Assembly (NCBI GenBank): GCA_903871935.1
Contig: CAIQIQ010000032.1
Span: forward strand, 1 to 40,386
Length of the DNA stretch: 40,386 nt
Direction of reading: 5' to 3'
DNA from: an uncultured Phycisphaerales bacterium
Lineage (GTDB): Bacteria; Planctomycetota; Phycisphaerae; Tepidisphaerales; Tepidisphaeraceae
Positions 1-7,857 of the stretch are shown piece after piece; position 1 is the stretch's first letter, and every line of letters starts with the position of its first letter. The translations under genes were made by a program, and so were the position numbers. The notes under the pieces were generated by a model. That model ran no database searches, was not told the DNA's origin, and was given only the letters and a program-made list of their open reading frames with translations.

Positions 1-73
1 AGCCACCTTCGGGACTCGGACCCGAAACATCCGGTTTACAAAACCGGTGCTCTACCAATTGAGCTAAGGTGGC
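1..73 (-). tRNA. tRNA-Thr (anticodon TGT)
   Basis: The reverse complement folds as a complete cloverleaf. The 7-bp acceptor stem is GCCACCT/AGGTGGC with discriminator T. The D arm contains AGCTCAATTGGTAGAGC. The anticodon stem is CCGGT/ACCGG with loop TTTGTAA, so the anticodon is TGT. The T arm is CGGGT/ACCCG-type with TCCGAGTC in the loop. CCA is not seen because the window begins at the discriminator base. The gene lies 85 bp downstream of greA on the same strand. Confidence 0.95.
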
Positions 74-157
74 GAATCGTAATTGTCATTCGTCAGTCCA
101 GGAGTTTCGACAATAAATCACCGATGACCAATGACCGATGACACACGACTAATCGAA

Positions 158-628
158 TCACTCCACAATCTCAAGGATCTTGAACTCCATCGTGCCGCGC
201 GGCGCCTTGACCCGGATCGTCTCCCCCACACGAGCCTTCATCAGTGCATCGCCCATCGGACTGCTCGCGGATACCGGCAGAATATCCGAGTCGGCCGACG
301 GCGGCACGGCTTCACCCACCAGCCGTACAAGCTGTTCCGTGTCATCCGAAAGGTCCAGCAGCTTCACCGTATGCCCGAGAAAGACCACATCTTCCGGAAC
401 ATCATCATTCGAGACGATTGCCGCGTTCCTGAGCTTGCTCTCCAGATCCGCGATCTGCCTCTCGACGGCCCGATTCTCCTCTTTGGCAAAGTGGTACTCG
501 GCATTCTCCGAGAGATCCCCCATCGCGGCCGCCTTGCGAATCCGCTCCTGAACATCCACCTTCAGTTGGTAGAGCTCTTCGCGTTTTCGTTCTAGTGCAG
601 CCTTCTCATCGGCACTCATAAACTGCAT
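158..628 (-). CDS. greA: Transcription elongation factor GreA
   Basis: GreA rescues backtracked RNA polymerase by stimulating cleavage of the transcript 3' end through the secondary channel. The 156-residue product has the family layout. An N-terminal antiparallel coiled coil carries the tip segment GDLSENAEYH, with the acidic D and E residues that reach the polymerase active site. A C-terminal FKBP-like domain ends in SPMGDALMKARVGE and a short beta tail. The ATG at 628 is chosen because AAGGGAG lies about ten bases upstream. The in-frame ATG at 619 is the alternative; the longer upstream reading frame is not supported. It is preceded by a promoter-like site and a hairpin with a T-tract that could attenuate its transcription. 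The length of about 156 residues is normal for the family. Confidence 0.95.
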   Translation of the reverse strand: MQFMSADEKAALERKREELYQLKVDVQERIRKAAAMGDLSENAEYHFAKEENRAVERQIADLESKLRNAAIVSNDDVPEDVVFLGHTVKLLDLSDDTEQLVRLVGEAVPPSADSDILPVSASSPMGDALMKARVGETIRVKAPRGTMEFKILEIVE

Positions 629-707
629 GGAGCCAGCTCCCTTGACTTGCCCGTTACCGATCCAAGACCCCACTCCGGGTCAGACACGGGCGTTTGCATA
701 CTTCCTT

Positions 708-742
708 CTCAAAAACGAACCACCGCGCACAGGCGCGGTGGT
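708..742 (-). terminator. Intrinsic-terminator-like hairpin in the greA leader (attenuator)
   Basis: Read on the minus strand, CCACCGCG (734-741) and CGCGGTGG (720-727) form a perfect 8-bp stem, extended by an A-T pair at 742/719, with a 6-nt loop. It is followed by TTCGTTTTTG. No minus-strand gene ends just upstream. The structure lies between the predicted greA promoter and the greA start, so it is best read as a leader attenuator rather than an operon terminator. Confidence 0.7.
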
Positions 743-755
743 ATCGCACTATCCC

Positions 756-783
756 ATCTTAGTCACCGGGCCGCCGTTGGCAA
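756..783 (-). promoter_or_regulatory. Candidate sigma70 promoter for greA
   Basis: On the minus strand TTGCCA (778-783) and TAAGAT (756-761) are separated by 16 bp, a reasonable housekeeping -35/-10 pair. Transcription would start near 749, a few bases before the leader hairpin. The rest of the stretch up to smpB (784-1017) shows no convincing gene on either strand. A serine/proline-rich plus-strand reading frame there has no recognisable family and is not called. Confidence 0.5.
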
Positions 784-1017
784 CGGTAAACCCTCCCAAA
801 CGGGCGTGACAAGGCTTTCAAGCAGCACCAGTGGCGCGGCTGACCCCAGCCGTAGCAATCCTGCCGACGAAGCCGCTTCCTTATCTCAGCCGGAAAGTAT
901 TGTCACGCCGACGGCAGACCCGCCCGATCCGCCATCACCAGGCGCAACACCGTTCTGGAGTACGAGCACCAGTTCTGGAAGTTCCCGGCCACGGCCGATA
1001 GGATCGCTGGCGACGAT

Positions 1018-1485
1018 ATGCCAAAGACAAAGAACAATGCCGGTCCGACGATCAGCAACCGCAGGGCCCTGCACGATTACTTCATCACCGCCAAGCTTGA
1101 ATGCGGCATGTCGCTGATGGGCAGCGAGGTCAAGAGCCTGCGCGCTGCACACTGCCAGCTCAACGAGTCATTCTGCCGCGTGGAGGGTGGCCGGCTGATC
1201 CTGCACGGTTGCCATATTGATCCCTACACCCAAGCCGGGAAGTACAATCACGACCCTTTACGGGATCGAGTGTTGCTGGCGCACAAGCGCGAGATCCGGA
1301 AACTCGAAGCAGAGACCAGCGTGCGTGGAGTAACACTGATCCCGCTGGCGATCTATTTCAAGGAGGGCATCGCAAAGATCGAGATCGGCGTTGCCAGGGG
1401 CAAACAACAGCACGACAAGCGTGCCACCATCCGCGAGCGCGAACAGAAGCGCGACCTGCAGCGGGTAATGATGCGCAAAGGCTAG
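1018..1485 (+). CDS. smpB: SsrA-binding protein SmpB
   Basis: SmpB binds tmRNA and places it in the A site of stalled ribosomes for trans-translation. The 155-residue product shows the family signatures. ISNRRALHDY sits near the start, then the GMSLMGSEVKSLR segment of the beta-barrel, then GKYNHDPLRDRVLL, LIPLAIYFKEGIAKIEIGVA and the basic C-terminal tail KRATIREREQKRD, which mimics the anticodon stem. The ATG at 1018 has only a weak purine-rich site upstream, but it gives the usual length. Its TAG stop overlaps the TAG stop of the convergent kinase gene by four bases (1482-1485). No tmRNA gene was recognised in the window. Confidence 0.95.
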   Translation: MPKTKNNAGPTISNRRALHDYFITAKLECGMSLMGSEVKSLRAAHCQLNESFCRVEGGRLILHGCHIDPYTQAGKYNHDPLRDRVLLAHKREIRKLEAETSVRGVTLIPLAIYFKEGIAKIEIGVARGKQQHDKRATIREREQKRDLQRVMMRKG

Positions 1486-2399
1486 TACAACATCGCCTGC
1501 TGGAAACTGGCCAGGCGAGAATCGACATCGCTGCGGCTGGCACGTTTGAGCCCATCCAGTGAGAAATCGCTGATCGTGAAGGTCGCCACCACCGTGCCAT
1601 AGGCGATGCCACGACGCAGTGCCGCCACCGAAAACTCGCCCTGCGAAGCGATGTAGCCCATCATGCCGCCGGCAAACGAATCACCGGCCCCGGTGGGATC
1701 GACCACCGTGTCGGCCGGGAACGCGGGCGTAACAAACTCCAGGTCTTTCGTCGCCATCAGAGCGCCGTGCTCTCCCTTCTTCACAACCACAAACTTCGGC
1801 CCCATCCTCAGCACCTGACGGGCGGCGACCACCAGGTTCCTTTCGCCGGTCAACTGCCGTACCTCGCCATCGTTCAGCACCAGCCCGTCAATCTTGCCCA
1901 GCAGTTTCCTCAGTTCGGCCGGCTCATTCGCAATCCAGTAGTTCATCGTGTCGGCCACCGACAGCTTCACCCCCTTCAGGCTCGCGAGCATCTGCTGCTG
2001 CAGCGCAGGATGAGTATTGGCCAGGAAGACGAACTTGCTGTCACAGAACTGCGACGGAATCTTCGGCCCCTGCTCCGCCAGTACGTTGAGTTGCACGCCA
2101 ACCGTCACCGCCTCATTCATGTCTTTCAGATACGAGCCGTGCCAGCGGAACGTCTTCGACCCCTTGCGGATCTCCAGCCCCGCCGTATCGATCGGATACC
2201 CCTTGAACACGTCCAGCAGTTCATGCGGCACATCTTCGCCCACCACGCCTACCAGGCGCACCGGCGTAAAGAGGCGTGCGGCAAACGAGAAGTACAGGGC
2301 CGATCCGCCCAAAGCGATGTCGCGCTTGCCGGAGGGTGTTTCCAAGGTATCAACGCCGAGCGATCCGGTAACCAGGAGGGACATCTTATGTGCTTTCAT
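1482..2399 (-). CDS. PfkB-family carbohydrate kinase
   Basis: A ribokinase-like sugar or nucleoside kinase of about 305 residues. The N-terminal half has the substrate-side GGSALYFSFAARLF segment and VGVVGEDVP. The C-terminal signature DPTGAGDSFAGGMMG (about residues 235-249) supplies the anion hole and the catalytic Asp of the PfkB family. LVLNDGEVRQLTG is the usual mid-protein segment. The substrate cannot be read from sequence; the sugar-specific motifs of ribokinase and fructokinase are not clear. The start is uncertain between ATG 2399 and ATG 2384 (MSLLVTGS), and neither has a good ribosome site. It lies 18 bp after a PIN-like gene on the same strand and converges with smpB. Confidence 0.85.
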   Translation of the reverse strand: MKAHKMSLLVTGSLGVDTLETPSGKRDIALGGSALYFSFAARLFTPVRLVGVVGEDVPHELLDVFKGYPIDTAGLEIRKGSKTFRWHGSYLKDMNEAVTVGVQLNVLAEQGPKIPSQFCDSKFVFLANTHPALQQQMLASLKGVKLSVADTMNYWIANEPAELRKLLGKIDGLVLNDGEVRQLTGERNLVVAARQVLRMGPKFVVVKKGEHGALMATKDLEFVTPAFPADTVVDPTGAGDSFAGGMMGYIASQGEFSVAALRRGIAYGTVVATFTISDFSLDGLKRASRSDVDSRLASFQQAMLY

Positions 2400-2417
2400 T
2401 CAGGGGTGCGTACGCGG

Positions 2418-2825
2418 CTACTCTTCATCCGGGCCATGCTCGATGTCGCGCCCCGAACGGGTGCCGGTGGGAAGCTGGCGGATCTTCACCCGCGAGCCGG
2501 TCACGGTATACAGCCTCCCGGGCGTCAGCCGTTTGTAGCGATCGAACAGCCGGGCAATCGCATCGTTCTGTTCGACATCGCCGCCCTGGAGTTGCAGAAA
2601 CACCAGGCTGCGCCGAAACGGGAACCCATCGTCATAGATCCACTGGACTATCGTCGCATCGTTCGTGATCAGGTCCCACTGCTTTTTGTTCGCCGTCCAG
2701 ACGATATCGCGCATCGTCGGCTCGGCTTTAAGGCTCAGTTCCTCGAACGTGTGAACACCGTGGCCGAAACGCTTGAGCGCCTCGCCTACCGCCGCCGTCA
2801 GACTTCCATGGAGAACCCATTGCAT
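2418..2825 (-). CDS. PIN-like (DUF5615/Mut7-C type) protein
   Basis: A short protein of about 135 residues. The N-terminus MQWVLHGSLTAAVGEALKRF followed by GH and the mid-region DLITNDATIV match the layout of small PIN-like proteins of the DUF5615/Mut7-C kind, which usually begin with a strand-turn-helix and carry a conserved T/N-D-x2-(F/I). The usual early DE(N/D) acidic pair is not present here (HGS instead), so nuclease activity is doubtful. The start is ATG 2825; a TTG at 2840, three bases after the stop of the preceding small ORF, is an alternative. It sits in an apparent operon with the UroD-like gene, the 56-residue ORF and the kinase. No antitoxin-like partner is obvious. Confidence 0.55.
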   Translation of the reverse strand: MQWVLHGSLTAAVGEALKRFGHGVHTFEELSLKAEPTMRDIVWTANKKQWDLITNDATIVQWIYDDGFPFRRSLVFLQLQGGDVEQNDAIARLFDRYKRLTPGRLYTVTGSRVKIRQLPTGTRSGRDIEHGPDEE

Positions 2826-2843
2826 CGCGGCATGGTACAAGAT

Positions 2844-3014
2844 TCAGAACGACACTACCATCTGCCAGATGAAGGTATAGGGCAGGGAATCGACCTCTTC
2901 CCAGACCTTCTTCACCAGTTGCTCGTCACCGGTCATCGCCGGCAGTTCCTGCTTCTTCTTGTCCCATGGCACACACGCACCTGGTGCCGTCGCTTTGTCT
3001 TGCTCTGTCTTCAT
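2844..3014 (-). CDS. Small conserved-looking protein, 56 residues
   Basis: This short frame fits snugly between two genes. Its ATG at 3014 is 15 bases after the UroD-like stop and is preceded by AGAAGGA at good spacing. Its TGA ends just before the PIN-like gene. The product begins MKTEQDKATAPGACVPWDKK, then has a helical segment (DEQLVKKVWEEVDSLPY) and ends in a hydrophobic tail (TFIWQMVVSF). I do not recognise a family. The ribosome site and exact gene packing argue that it is translated. A role linked to the UroD-like enzyme or the PIN-like protein is only inferred from position. Confidence 0.6.
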   Translation of the reverse strand: MKTEQDKATAPGACVPWDKKKQELPAMTGDEQLVKKVWEEVDSLPYTFIWQMVVSF

Positions 3015-3029
3015 CTCGATATCCTTCTT

Positions 3030-4226
3030 CTAGTACTGCCCATATTCCCGGGCTGCATCCGTCATTGCCTTCATGTTGTCCACCGTTGCATCATTCTGGA
3101 TGATGGCGCCGGCGTCCATGATATAGCCGCCATCCTTCGCAACGCCCTGGATGATCTCCTTCACCCGCTGCCGAACCTGCTGCGGCTTGGCGAACGCCAG
3201 AAGATAGTTGTCCAGCCCGCCGGAAATCGCGAACTTGTGATGCAGCACGCGATGCACCTCAAAGATGTCATCGCGGTCGCAGTGGAATACGATCGATCCT
3301 TCAGGGAGTTCCAGGAATGTCTTGAGATGGTGCTTCCACTTCCCCTCGGCATAGAACAGCACCTGCCGGCCCTGCTTATGCAGTTCCAGGATAATCGGCT
3401 TGAGCGTCGGCCAGAAGATCGTATCGAAGTGTTCCTGCGAGATCAGTGGCACGCAGCCGCGGTGCATCCAGAATCCGATGGGGACCGTGCCGGTCGGGTC
3501 GGAACTGGTCAGCGCCACGTGATACATGTGCGGCATCAGCGCCTCGGCCGCCTTCTGCACGTTCTTCGGCTGGGTCATCAGGTCGTCGCACAGGCCCAGG
3601 TATCCTCGGAACTTGTCGGCAATGATGTCGAACGGGCTCTTCAGAATGCCCGCAATGGCCGATGGCATGCCCGCCTCGGCGCGCATCCGCTGCACCTGTG
3701 CAGGGAAGGCGCCAAAGTAGCTCATCAACGCCATGCCGCCGGCCACCATGGCGACCTGGTTGCGATAGCTGGCCGGCTCGCCAGGCTTGGCCACCTCAGT
3801 CGATACCCGCGGCAGCCACACTTCGTAGCAGAATCGTGTCGGGTCGGCGATGAGCTGGTCATACTCATCCTCGCGCATCCACGATTGCCCCTCAGGAGGT
3901 TCGAGATACTGAAACCCCGTGTCGGGCGCGAGTCCCACACCGGGGATCGCGTAGTAGCGCAGCCCCATCGCCTGGGCGATTCCACCCCACACATAGACCA
4001 TGTTGGCAACCGCCGCATCCCAGTCGAAGTTGGCACAGGTCTTCACCGTTGCCTCGAAGGCAAGGTTGAAGTCCTGCGTCACCTGCTGGCATGTATAGCC
4101 GCCATATCGGGCGACAAACTCCGCCACAAACGGCCGGATCGGAACCCGATCAGGCTTCCCGTTGCGCAGTGCCGTGGTGTATCGCTTCAGACGCTGTTGA
4201 TAAAGTTGTTCCTTGTCAGCCGACAT
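3030..4226 (-). CDS. Uroporphyrinogen decarboxylase-family protein (methylcobamide methyltransferase-like)
   Basis: A protein of about 398 residues with the UroD/MtaA TIM-barrel layout. It starts LKRYTTALRNGKPDRVPIRPF, the usual opening of corrinoid-linked UroD homologues. Later landmarks are FWMHRGCVPLISQEHFDTIFWPTLK and the C-terminal GGYIMDAGAIIQNDAT. True HemE has a different, shorter N-terminus with a conserved RQAGR segment, which is absent. I therefore read this as a methyltransferase-like paralogue rather than the heme enzyme; its substrate is unknown. The ATG at 4226 follows GAGTG; an in-frame GTG at 4235 is possible. It heads a run of four closely spaced minus-strand genes down to the PfkB kinase. 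Confidence 0.8.
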   Translation of the reverse strand: MSADKEQLYQQRLKRYTTALRNGKPDRVPIRPFVAEFVARYGGYTCQQVTQDFNLAFEATVKTCANFDWDAAVANMVYVWGGIAQAMGLRYYAIPGVGLAPDTGFQYLEPPEGQSWMREDEYDQLIADPTRFCYEVWLPRVSTEVAKPGEPASYRNQVAMVAGGMALMSYFGAFPAQVQRMRAEAGMPSAIAGILKSPFDIIADKFRGYLGLCDDLMTQPKNVQKAAEALMPHMYHVALTSSDPTGTVPIGFWMHRGCVPLISQEHFDTIFWPTLKPIILELHKQGRQVLFYAEGKWKHHLKTFLELPEGSIVFHCDRDDIFEVHRVLHHKFAISGGLDNYLLAFAKPQQVRQRVKEIIQGVAKDGGYIMDAGAIIQNDATVDNMKAMTDAAREYGQY

Positions 4227-4274
4227 GTGCGACACTCTACCAAGCTCTGCCGGCCGGCAAAAGCCTATCGCCCG

Positions 4275-5543
4275 CTACCACACGGCGAAGTGAATGGTCC
4301 AGGTCATCACAGCCGGGCGTGGCCGGCCGCTGCTGTCCCGCGGCGGCTCAAACCACCACTGGTACATTGCCAGTTTGCAGGGCTGATCCACTTCATTACT
4401 GCCGCTGGAACGAGTGATCCGCACGTCTCGAACCGTGCCCGTCTCATCAGCACGCACCTCTAGCGTGACGGTGGGATCCATCAGGCTCAACAAATCGTTC
4501 CGGCCGGCCAGGTTCAACTTCGGCCGGACCATCTTGACCGCCCTGCCAAACCGGGCCACCACCTTGCCAGGTCGAAACTCGGCCGATCCAGTCGTGGTGA
4601 AAGCATCGGAATCCGAATCGCTCTGCGGCGCGACATCTCCGGCAGGCGCCTGCGATGTCTTGGCAGATGGTCCAGTAAAAACCTTCGCCGGGGTCGGTGC
4701 GATGACGGAAGGATCTGAGCTTACCCGCTTATGAACCACATCCTGTGCAGAGGCGATCTCGACGGGTTTTGGTAAAGGTTCCAGTTGGTCCTTCCCCGGC
4801 AATGCCTTATCCGCTCCCGAACCGGGCACAAGCAGGGATGCCGCAACGCTTTGTGCTGAAGGCTTCTGCTGGGGCTCGGGCACGGCAACCTTAACTGGTT
4901 CAGGAGCAGGCGCAGGCTTTGGCGGCTTGGGCAGTGCCACCGGGATCAGATCGGGCGGTATCGGTGCCGCTGGTTTGGCCGCTATCGTCTCGGCCGCCAC
5001 GGCCGGCTCCTCAGTGGCTTTGGCTCCGTCCGGGTCCCCGGAGCGCACGGATGGTTCGCGGCGGATCAATGGCTGATCCTGCTCGGCTTTGGGCGCCTGC
5101 ATCGGTTTGTCGCCACTGAGTGAGTGTATCGCCGTGGCATTAGCTTCGCCGGTCAACTCGCCGAAGCCATCCACCGGAATGGGCTTGGGCATACCGGAAT
5201 CGGGTGCTAATTCCGGCTTGGGAATCGGCTGAGGCTGCAATTCCTGTTCAGGAGGCAACACCTGCGGGGCTGGCTCAGGCCGCGGCGTGGAGGGCACCTG
5301 TGGCACCACGGGCTTGGGCTCTGGTGGCGCCGGCTTCTCGGGGGGAAGCGGCGCCGGTGGTGGCGCAGGTTCGTCTATGAAGACCGGACTGCGGACCACT
5401 CCCTCGGGGACAGGCAACGCCGCCCACCAAGTCTGATTCCCAAAGTCGCTGGCGGCCCGGTTCAGCAGGTAACAGGAAATGGCGCCATGCAGCACCAGCG
5501 AGGTGCAGAGAGCAATCGTTGCTGTATGGTCACGCACTGCCAT
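4275..5543 (-). CDS. TonB-like energy-transducer/periplasmic-spanning protein
   Basis: A protein of about 422 residues with TonB architecture. There is a short N-terminal cytoplasmic part, then one membrane segment (TIALCTSLVLHGAISCYLL, about residues 8-27). A long proline/alanine/lysine/glutamate-rich spacer follows (about residues 50-330), suited to crossing the periplasm. A C-terminal domain holds TVTLEVRADETGTVRDVRI and a final beta segment ending WTIHFAVW, resembling the TonB C-terminal fold. The start at 5543 is chosen because it places the membrane segment next to the N-terminus; upstream codons in the same frame have no coding character. It is divergent from the phosphatase at 5655, and the 111-bp gap must contain both promoters. 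On the minus strand a TACAAT (5589-5594) could be its -10. No ExbB/ExbD partner is in the window. Confidence 0.7.
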   Translation of the reverse strand: MAVRDHTATIALCTSLVLHGAISCYLLNRAASDFGNQTWWAALPVPEGVVRSPVFIDEPAPPPAPLPPEKPAPPEPKPVVPQVPSTPRPEPAPQVLPPEQELQPQPIPKPELAPDSGMPKPIPVDGFGELTGEANATAIHSLSGDKPMQAPKAEQDQPLIRREPSVRSGDPDGAKATEEPAVAAETIAAKPAAPIPPDLIPVALPKPPKPAPAPEPVKVAVPEPQQKPSAQSVAASLLVPGSGADKALPGKDQLEPLPKPVEIASAQDVVHKRVSSDPSVIAPTPAKVFTGPSAKTSQAPAGDVAPQSDSDSDAFTTTGSAEFRPGKVVARFGRAVKMVRPKLNLAGRNDLLSLMDPTVTLEVRADETGTVRDVRITRSSGSNEVDQPCKLAMYQWWFEPPRDSSGRPRPAVMTWTIHFAVW

Positions 5544-5654
5544 TGGGTCCGGTTCTGGAGCCACTTCGACTCCGAAAACGAACCAAGTATTGTACGCCAG
5601 AGACCTTCCGGTGCGAGTGGTCACCAGCCTGCCTGGCGCGTATGCTCCGGCACC

Positions 5655-6308
5655 ATGCAGTATCGAGCCGTTTTGTTTGACTTGGATGGCACGCTGATCG
5701 ACAGCCTTGCCGACATTGCCCTGGCGACCAATCGCACCATGGAGATGCACGGCTTCCCATCACATCCGGTCGAAGCGTACAAGCACATGATCGGTGATGG
5801 CGTGCGGAAGCTCATCTTGCGCGCCCTGCCCGCGGTGAAACGCGGCGAAGATGCCCTCGTGGATCGGTGCATCGCTGCTTACGCGGCCGATTATGGAAAG
5901 AACTGGAATGTCCAGACACGACTCTACCCCGGAATTGCGGAGATGCTCGATGGGCTTGGTGCCCGAGGCGTGCGGATGTCAGTACTCTCCAATAAGCCTG
6001 ATGCATTCACCCAGGTCTGCGCCCAGAGCTACCTGAGCAAGTGGCACTTCGATGTGGTTATGGGCGCTAGCACCCAGTTCCCCAATAAGCCCGATCCCTC
6101 ATCGGCATTGGATATCGCCATGCGGCTTGGACTCACCGCGCAGCAGATCCTCTATCTGGGGGATATGCCGGTGGATATGCAGACGGCGAGCAACGCCAGG
6201 ATGACCTCTGTCGGCGCCGCCTGGGGATTCCGCACTGCAGGAGAGTTGCGTGCGGCCGGGGCAAGTCATGTCATTGGGCATCCAGCCGAGCTGTTGCAGT
6301 TGCTGTAG
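5655..6308 (+). CDS. gph: Phosphoglycolate phosphatase-like HAD hydrolase
   Basis: A HAD-superfamily phosphatase of about 217 residues. It has motif I FDLDGTLIDS (about residues 8-17), with the two catalytic aspartates. The cap domain includes HMIGDGVRKLI. Motif II is SVLSNKP, the motif III lysine is in FPNKPDPS, and the motif IV acidic pair is LYLGDMPVDM. Residue use and size match phosphoglycolate phosphatases, although substrate range in this family is broad. The ATG at 5655 is chosen because it begins MQYRAVLFDLDGT. The frame stays open further upstream but reads as non-family sequence and overlaps the divergent TonB-like gene. Confidence 0.85.
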   Translation: MQYRAVLFDLDGTLIDSLADIALATNRTMEMHGFPSHPVEAYKHMIGDGVRKLILRALPAVKRGEDALVDRCIAAYAADYGKNWNVQTRLYPGIAEMLDGLGARGVRMSVLSNKPDAFTQVCAQSYLSKWHFDVVMGASTQFPNKPDPSSALDIAMRLGLTAQQILYLGDMPVDMQTASNARMTSVGAAWGFRTAGELRAAGASHVIGHPAELLQLL

Positions 6309-6333
6309 CCGTCTGTGCCCGCGTGTCCTCAAG

Positions 6334-7272
6334 CTACTGCGCCTGTGTCACCAGGTAGAGCACGGCCATGCGGACGGCCAGCCCGTTGGCGACCTGCGTC
6401 AGGATGCCCGATTGCGGACCGTCGGCGATTGCTGAACTGATCTCGATGCCCCGGTTCATCGGCCCCGGGTGCATGATGAAGACATCCTTCTTGCAGCGCA
6501 CGAAACGCTCGGCGGTCAGACCAAAAAACCTGGTGAATTCGCGCACCGTGGGGAACTGGCTGCTCTTGATCCGCTCAAACTGGACGCGAAGCATGTTGAT
6601 CACATCCACCTGGCCGATAACCGAATCGAAATCATGAATGACCTTGACACCGAGCTTCTCGAAGGTCTTCGGCAAGAGCGTCGGCGGACCGACGAGGATC
6701 ACTTCAGCGCCCAGCTTGGTCAAAGCCCAGATGTTCGAGCGGGCAACGCGACTGTTGACGATATCGCCAACGATTGCCACCTTCAGGCCCGCAACCTTTC
6801 CGAAGCGCTCCCGCATCGTATACAAATCCAATAGCCCCTGGGTAGGATGCTCATGGGCGCCGTCGCCTGCATTCACCACCGAGCACTTCACATGACGAGA
6901 GAGCGTCTCGGCCGCGCCGGCCGCCGGATGGCGCAGGACGAAGATATCGACGCCCATCGCCTCAATGTTGCGGGCGGTATCGATAAGCGTTTCGCCCTTG
7001 CTGGTGGAGCTGGTCTTCTCCGAGAAGTCGACCACATCGGCCGACAGTCGTGATGCCGCCAGCGCGAAACTCGTGCGCGTACGGGTGGAATCCTCAAAGA
7101 AGCAGTTCACGAGCACTTTTCCGCGCAGTGCCGGAACCTTCTTTACCGAACGGGTTGACACCTCTTTGAAGGCATCAGCCTGTGACAGGACGTGCATGAT
7201 CTCATCGACCGTGAGATCCTCCAGGGCCAGCAGATGCTTGCGTTTCCAGCGGAATGCGGATTTGTTAGCCAT
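6334..7272 (-). CDS. pyrB: Aspartate carbamoyltransferase catalytic subunit
   Basis: Catalyses carbamoyl phosphate plus aspartate to carbamoyl-aspartate, the first committed step of pyrimidine synthesis. The 312-residue product carries the carbamoyl-phosphate loop STRTRTSF (about residue 55), the KGETLIDTARN segment with the swinging lysine loop, HEHPTQGLLD, and the aspartate-side HPGPMNRGIEI near the C-terminus. The ATG at 7272 gives the usual MANKSAFRWKRKHLL start and has GGAGGGTCG upstream. It follows pyrR by 19 bp, forming the familiar pyrR-pyrB pair. No pyrI or pyrC is present downstream. Confidence 0.95.
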   Translation of the reverse strand: MANKSAFRWKRKHLLALEDLTVDEIMHVLSQADAFKEVSTRSVKKVPALRGKVLVNCFFEDSTRTRTSFALAASRLSADVVDFSEKTSSTSKGETLIDTARNIEAMGVDIFVLRHPAAGAAETLSRHVKCSVVNAGDGAHEHPTQGLLDLYTMRERFGKVAGLKVAIVGDIVNSRVARSNIWALTKLGAEVILVGPPTLLPKTFEKLGVKVIHDFDSVIGQVDVINMLRVQFERIKSSQFPTVREFTRFFGLTAERFVRCKKDVFIMHPGPMNRGIEISSAIADGPQSGILTQVANGLAVRMAVLYLVTQAQ

Positions 7273-7291
7273 GCCTGCGACCCTCCGACCT

Positions 7292-7825
7292 CTATGCCTT
7301 GGGTTCCACAACAATCTCGTCGACGCCATCGACCTCGGCCAGACGCACATTCACACGGACATCCGCTGGCACGTGGGGAAGTACGATTCCCACATAGTCC
7401 GCCGCGATCGGCAGCTCGCGCCCGCCACGGTCAACCAGCACGCCCAGACGGATGACGCTGGGCCGGCCGAAGTCAACCAGGGCATTGAGTGCCGAACGCA
7501 CCGACCGACCGGTAAAGAGCACATCATCCACCAGCAGCAGCGGAATCCCGTCCAGAGGAATGTCGATCTCGGTGGGTCCGGCAATCGGTGTGGGCCCGAT
7601 CTCGGAAAGATCGTCACGATAAAGCGTTATGTCGAGGATCCCCCTGCCGATTCTGGCAAAACCGCGCGCCTGGAGCATACGCGTCAGCCGTTGGGCGATG
7701 GTTTCGCCGCGGGTGCGAATACCCACGATGTTCATAGGCTCGCGTGGATCGAACGCCTGGGCGACTTTGGCCGCCAAATCGTCGATGACCCGCTTCACAT
7801 CTGCCTGGTCGTAATGATTCCGCAT
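7292..7825 (-). CDS. pyrR: Bifunctional pyr operon regulator/uracil phosphoribosyltransferase PyrR
   Basis: A type I phosphoribosyltransferase of about 177 residues. The PRPP loop VDDVLFTGRS (about residues 97-106) is intact. GIRTRGETIAQRL and LYRDDLSEIG are the PyrR-typical segments. In Gram-positive bacteria PyrR binds pyr mRNA and causes attenuation; here an RNA-binding role is inferred from the pairing with pyrB, not seen directly. The ATG at 7825 gives the normal MRNHYDQADV start. A TTG at 7861 would add 12 residues and would overlap the stop of an upstream small ORF as TTGA, so the start remains open. Confidence 0.92.
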   Translation of the reverse strand: MRNHYDQADVKRVIDDLAAKVAQAFDPREPMNIVGIRTRGETIAQRLTRMLQARGFARIGRGILDITLYRDDLSEIGPTPIAGPTEIDIPLDGIPLLLVDDVLFTGRSVRSALNALVDFGRPSVIRLGVLVDRGGRELPIAADYVGIVLPHVPADVRVNVRLAEVDGVDEIVVEPKA

Positions 7826-7857
7826 TGCCAAGAGCCTACGGAAAACGACCGCGTAAC

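Noticed and set aside
647..1117. A Ser/Thr/Pro-rich plus-strand reading frame running into smpB.
   Set aside because: It overlaps the greA promoter region and smpB in another frame, has no ribosome site and shows no family signature.
1767..4463. An 898-codon plus-strand open frame opposite the kinase, PIN-like and UroD genes.
   Set aside because: It is the antisense shadow of well-supported minus-strand genes; the product is His/Arg/Leu-rich with no domain.
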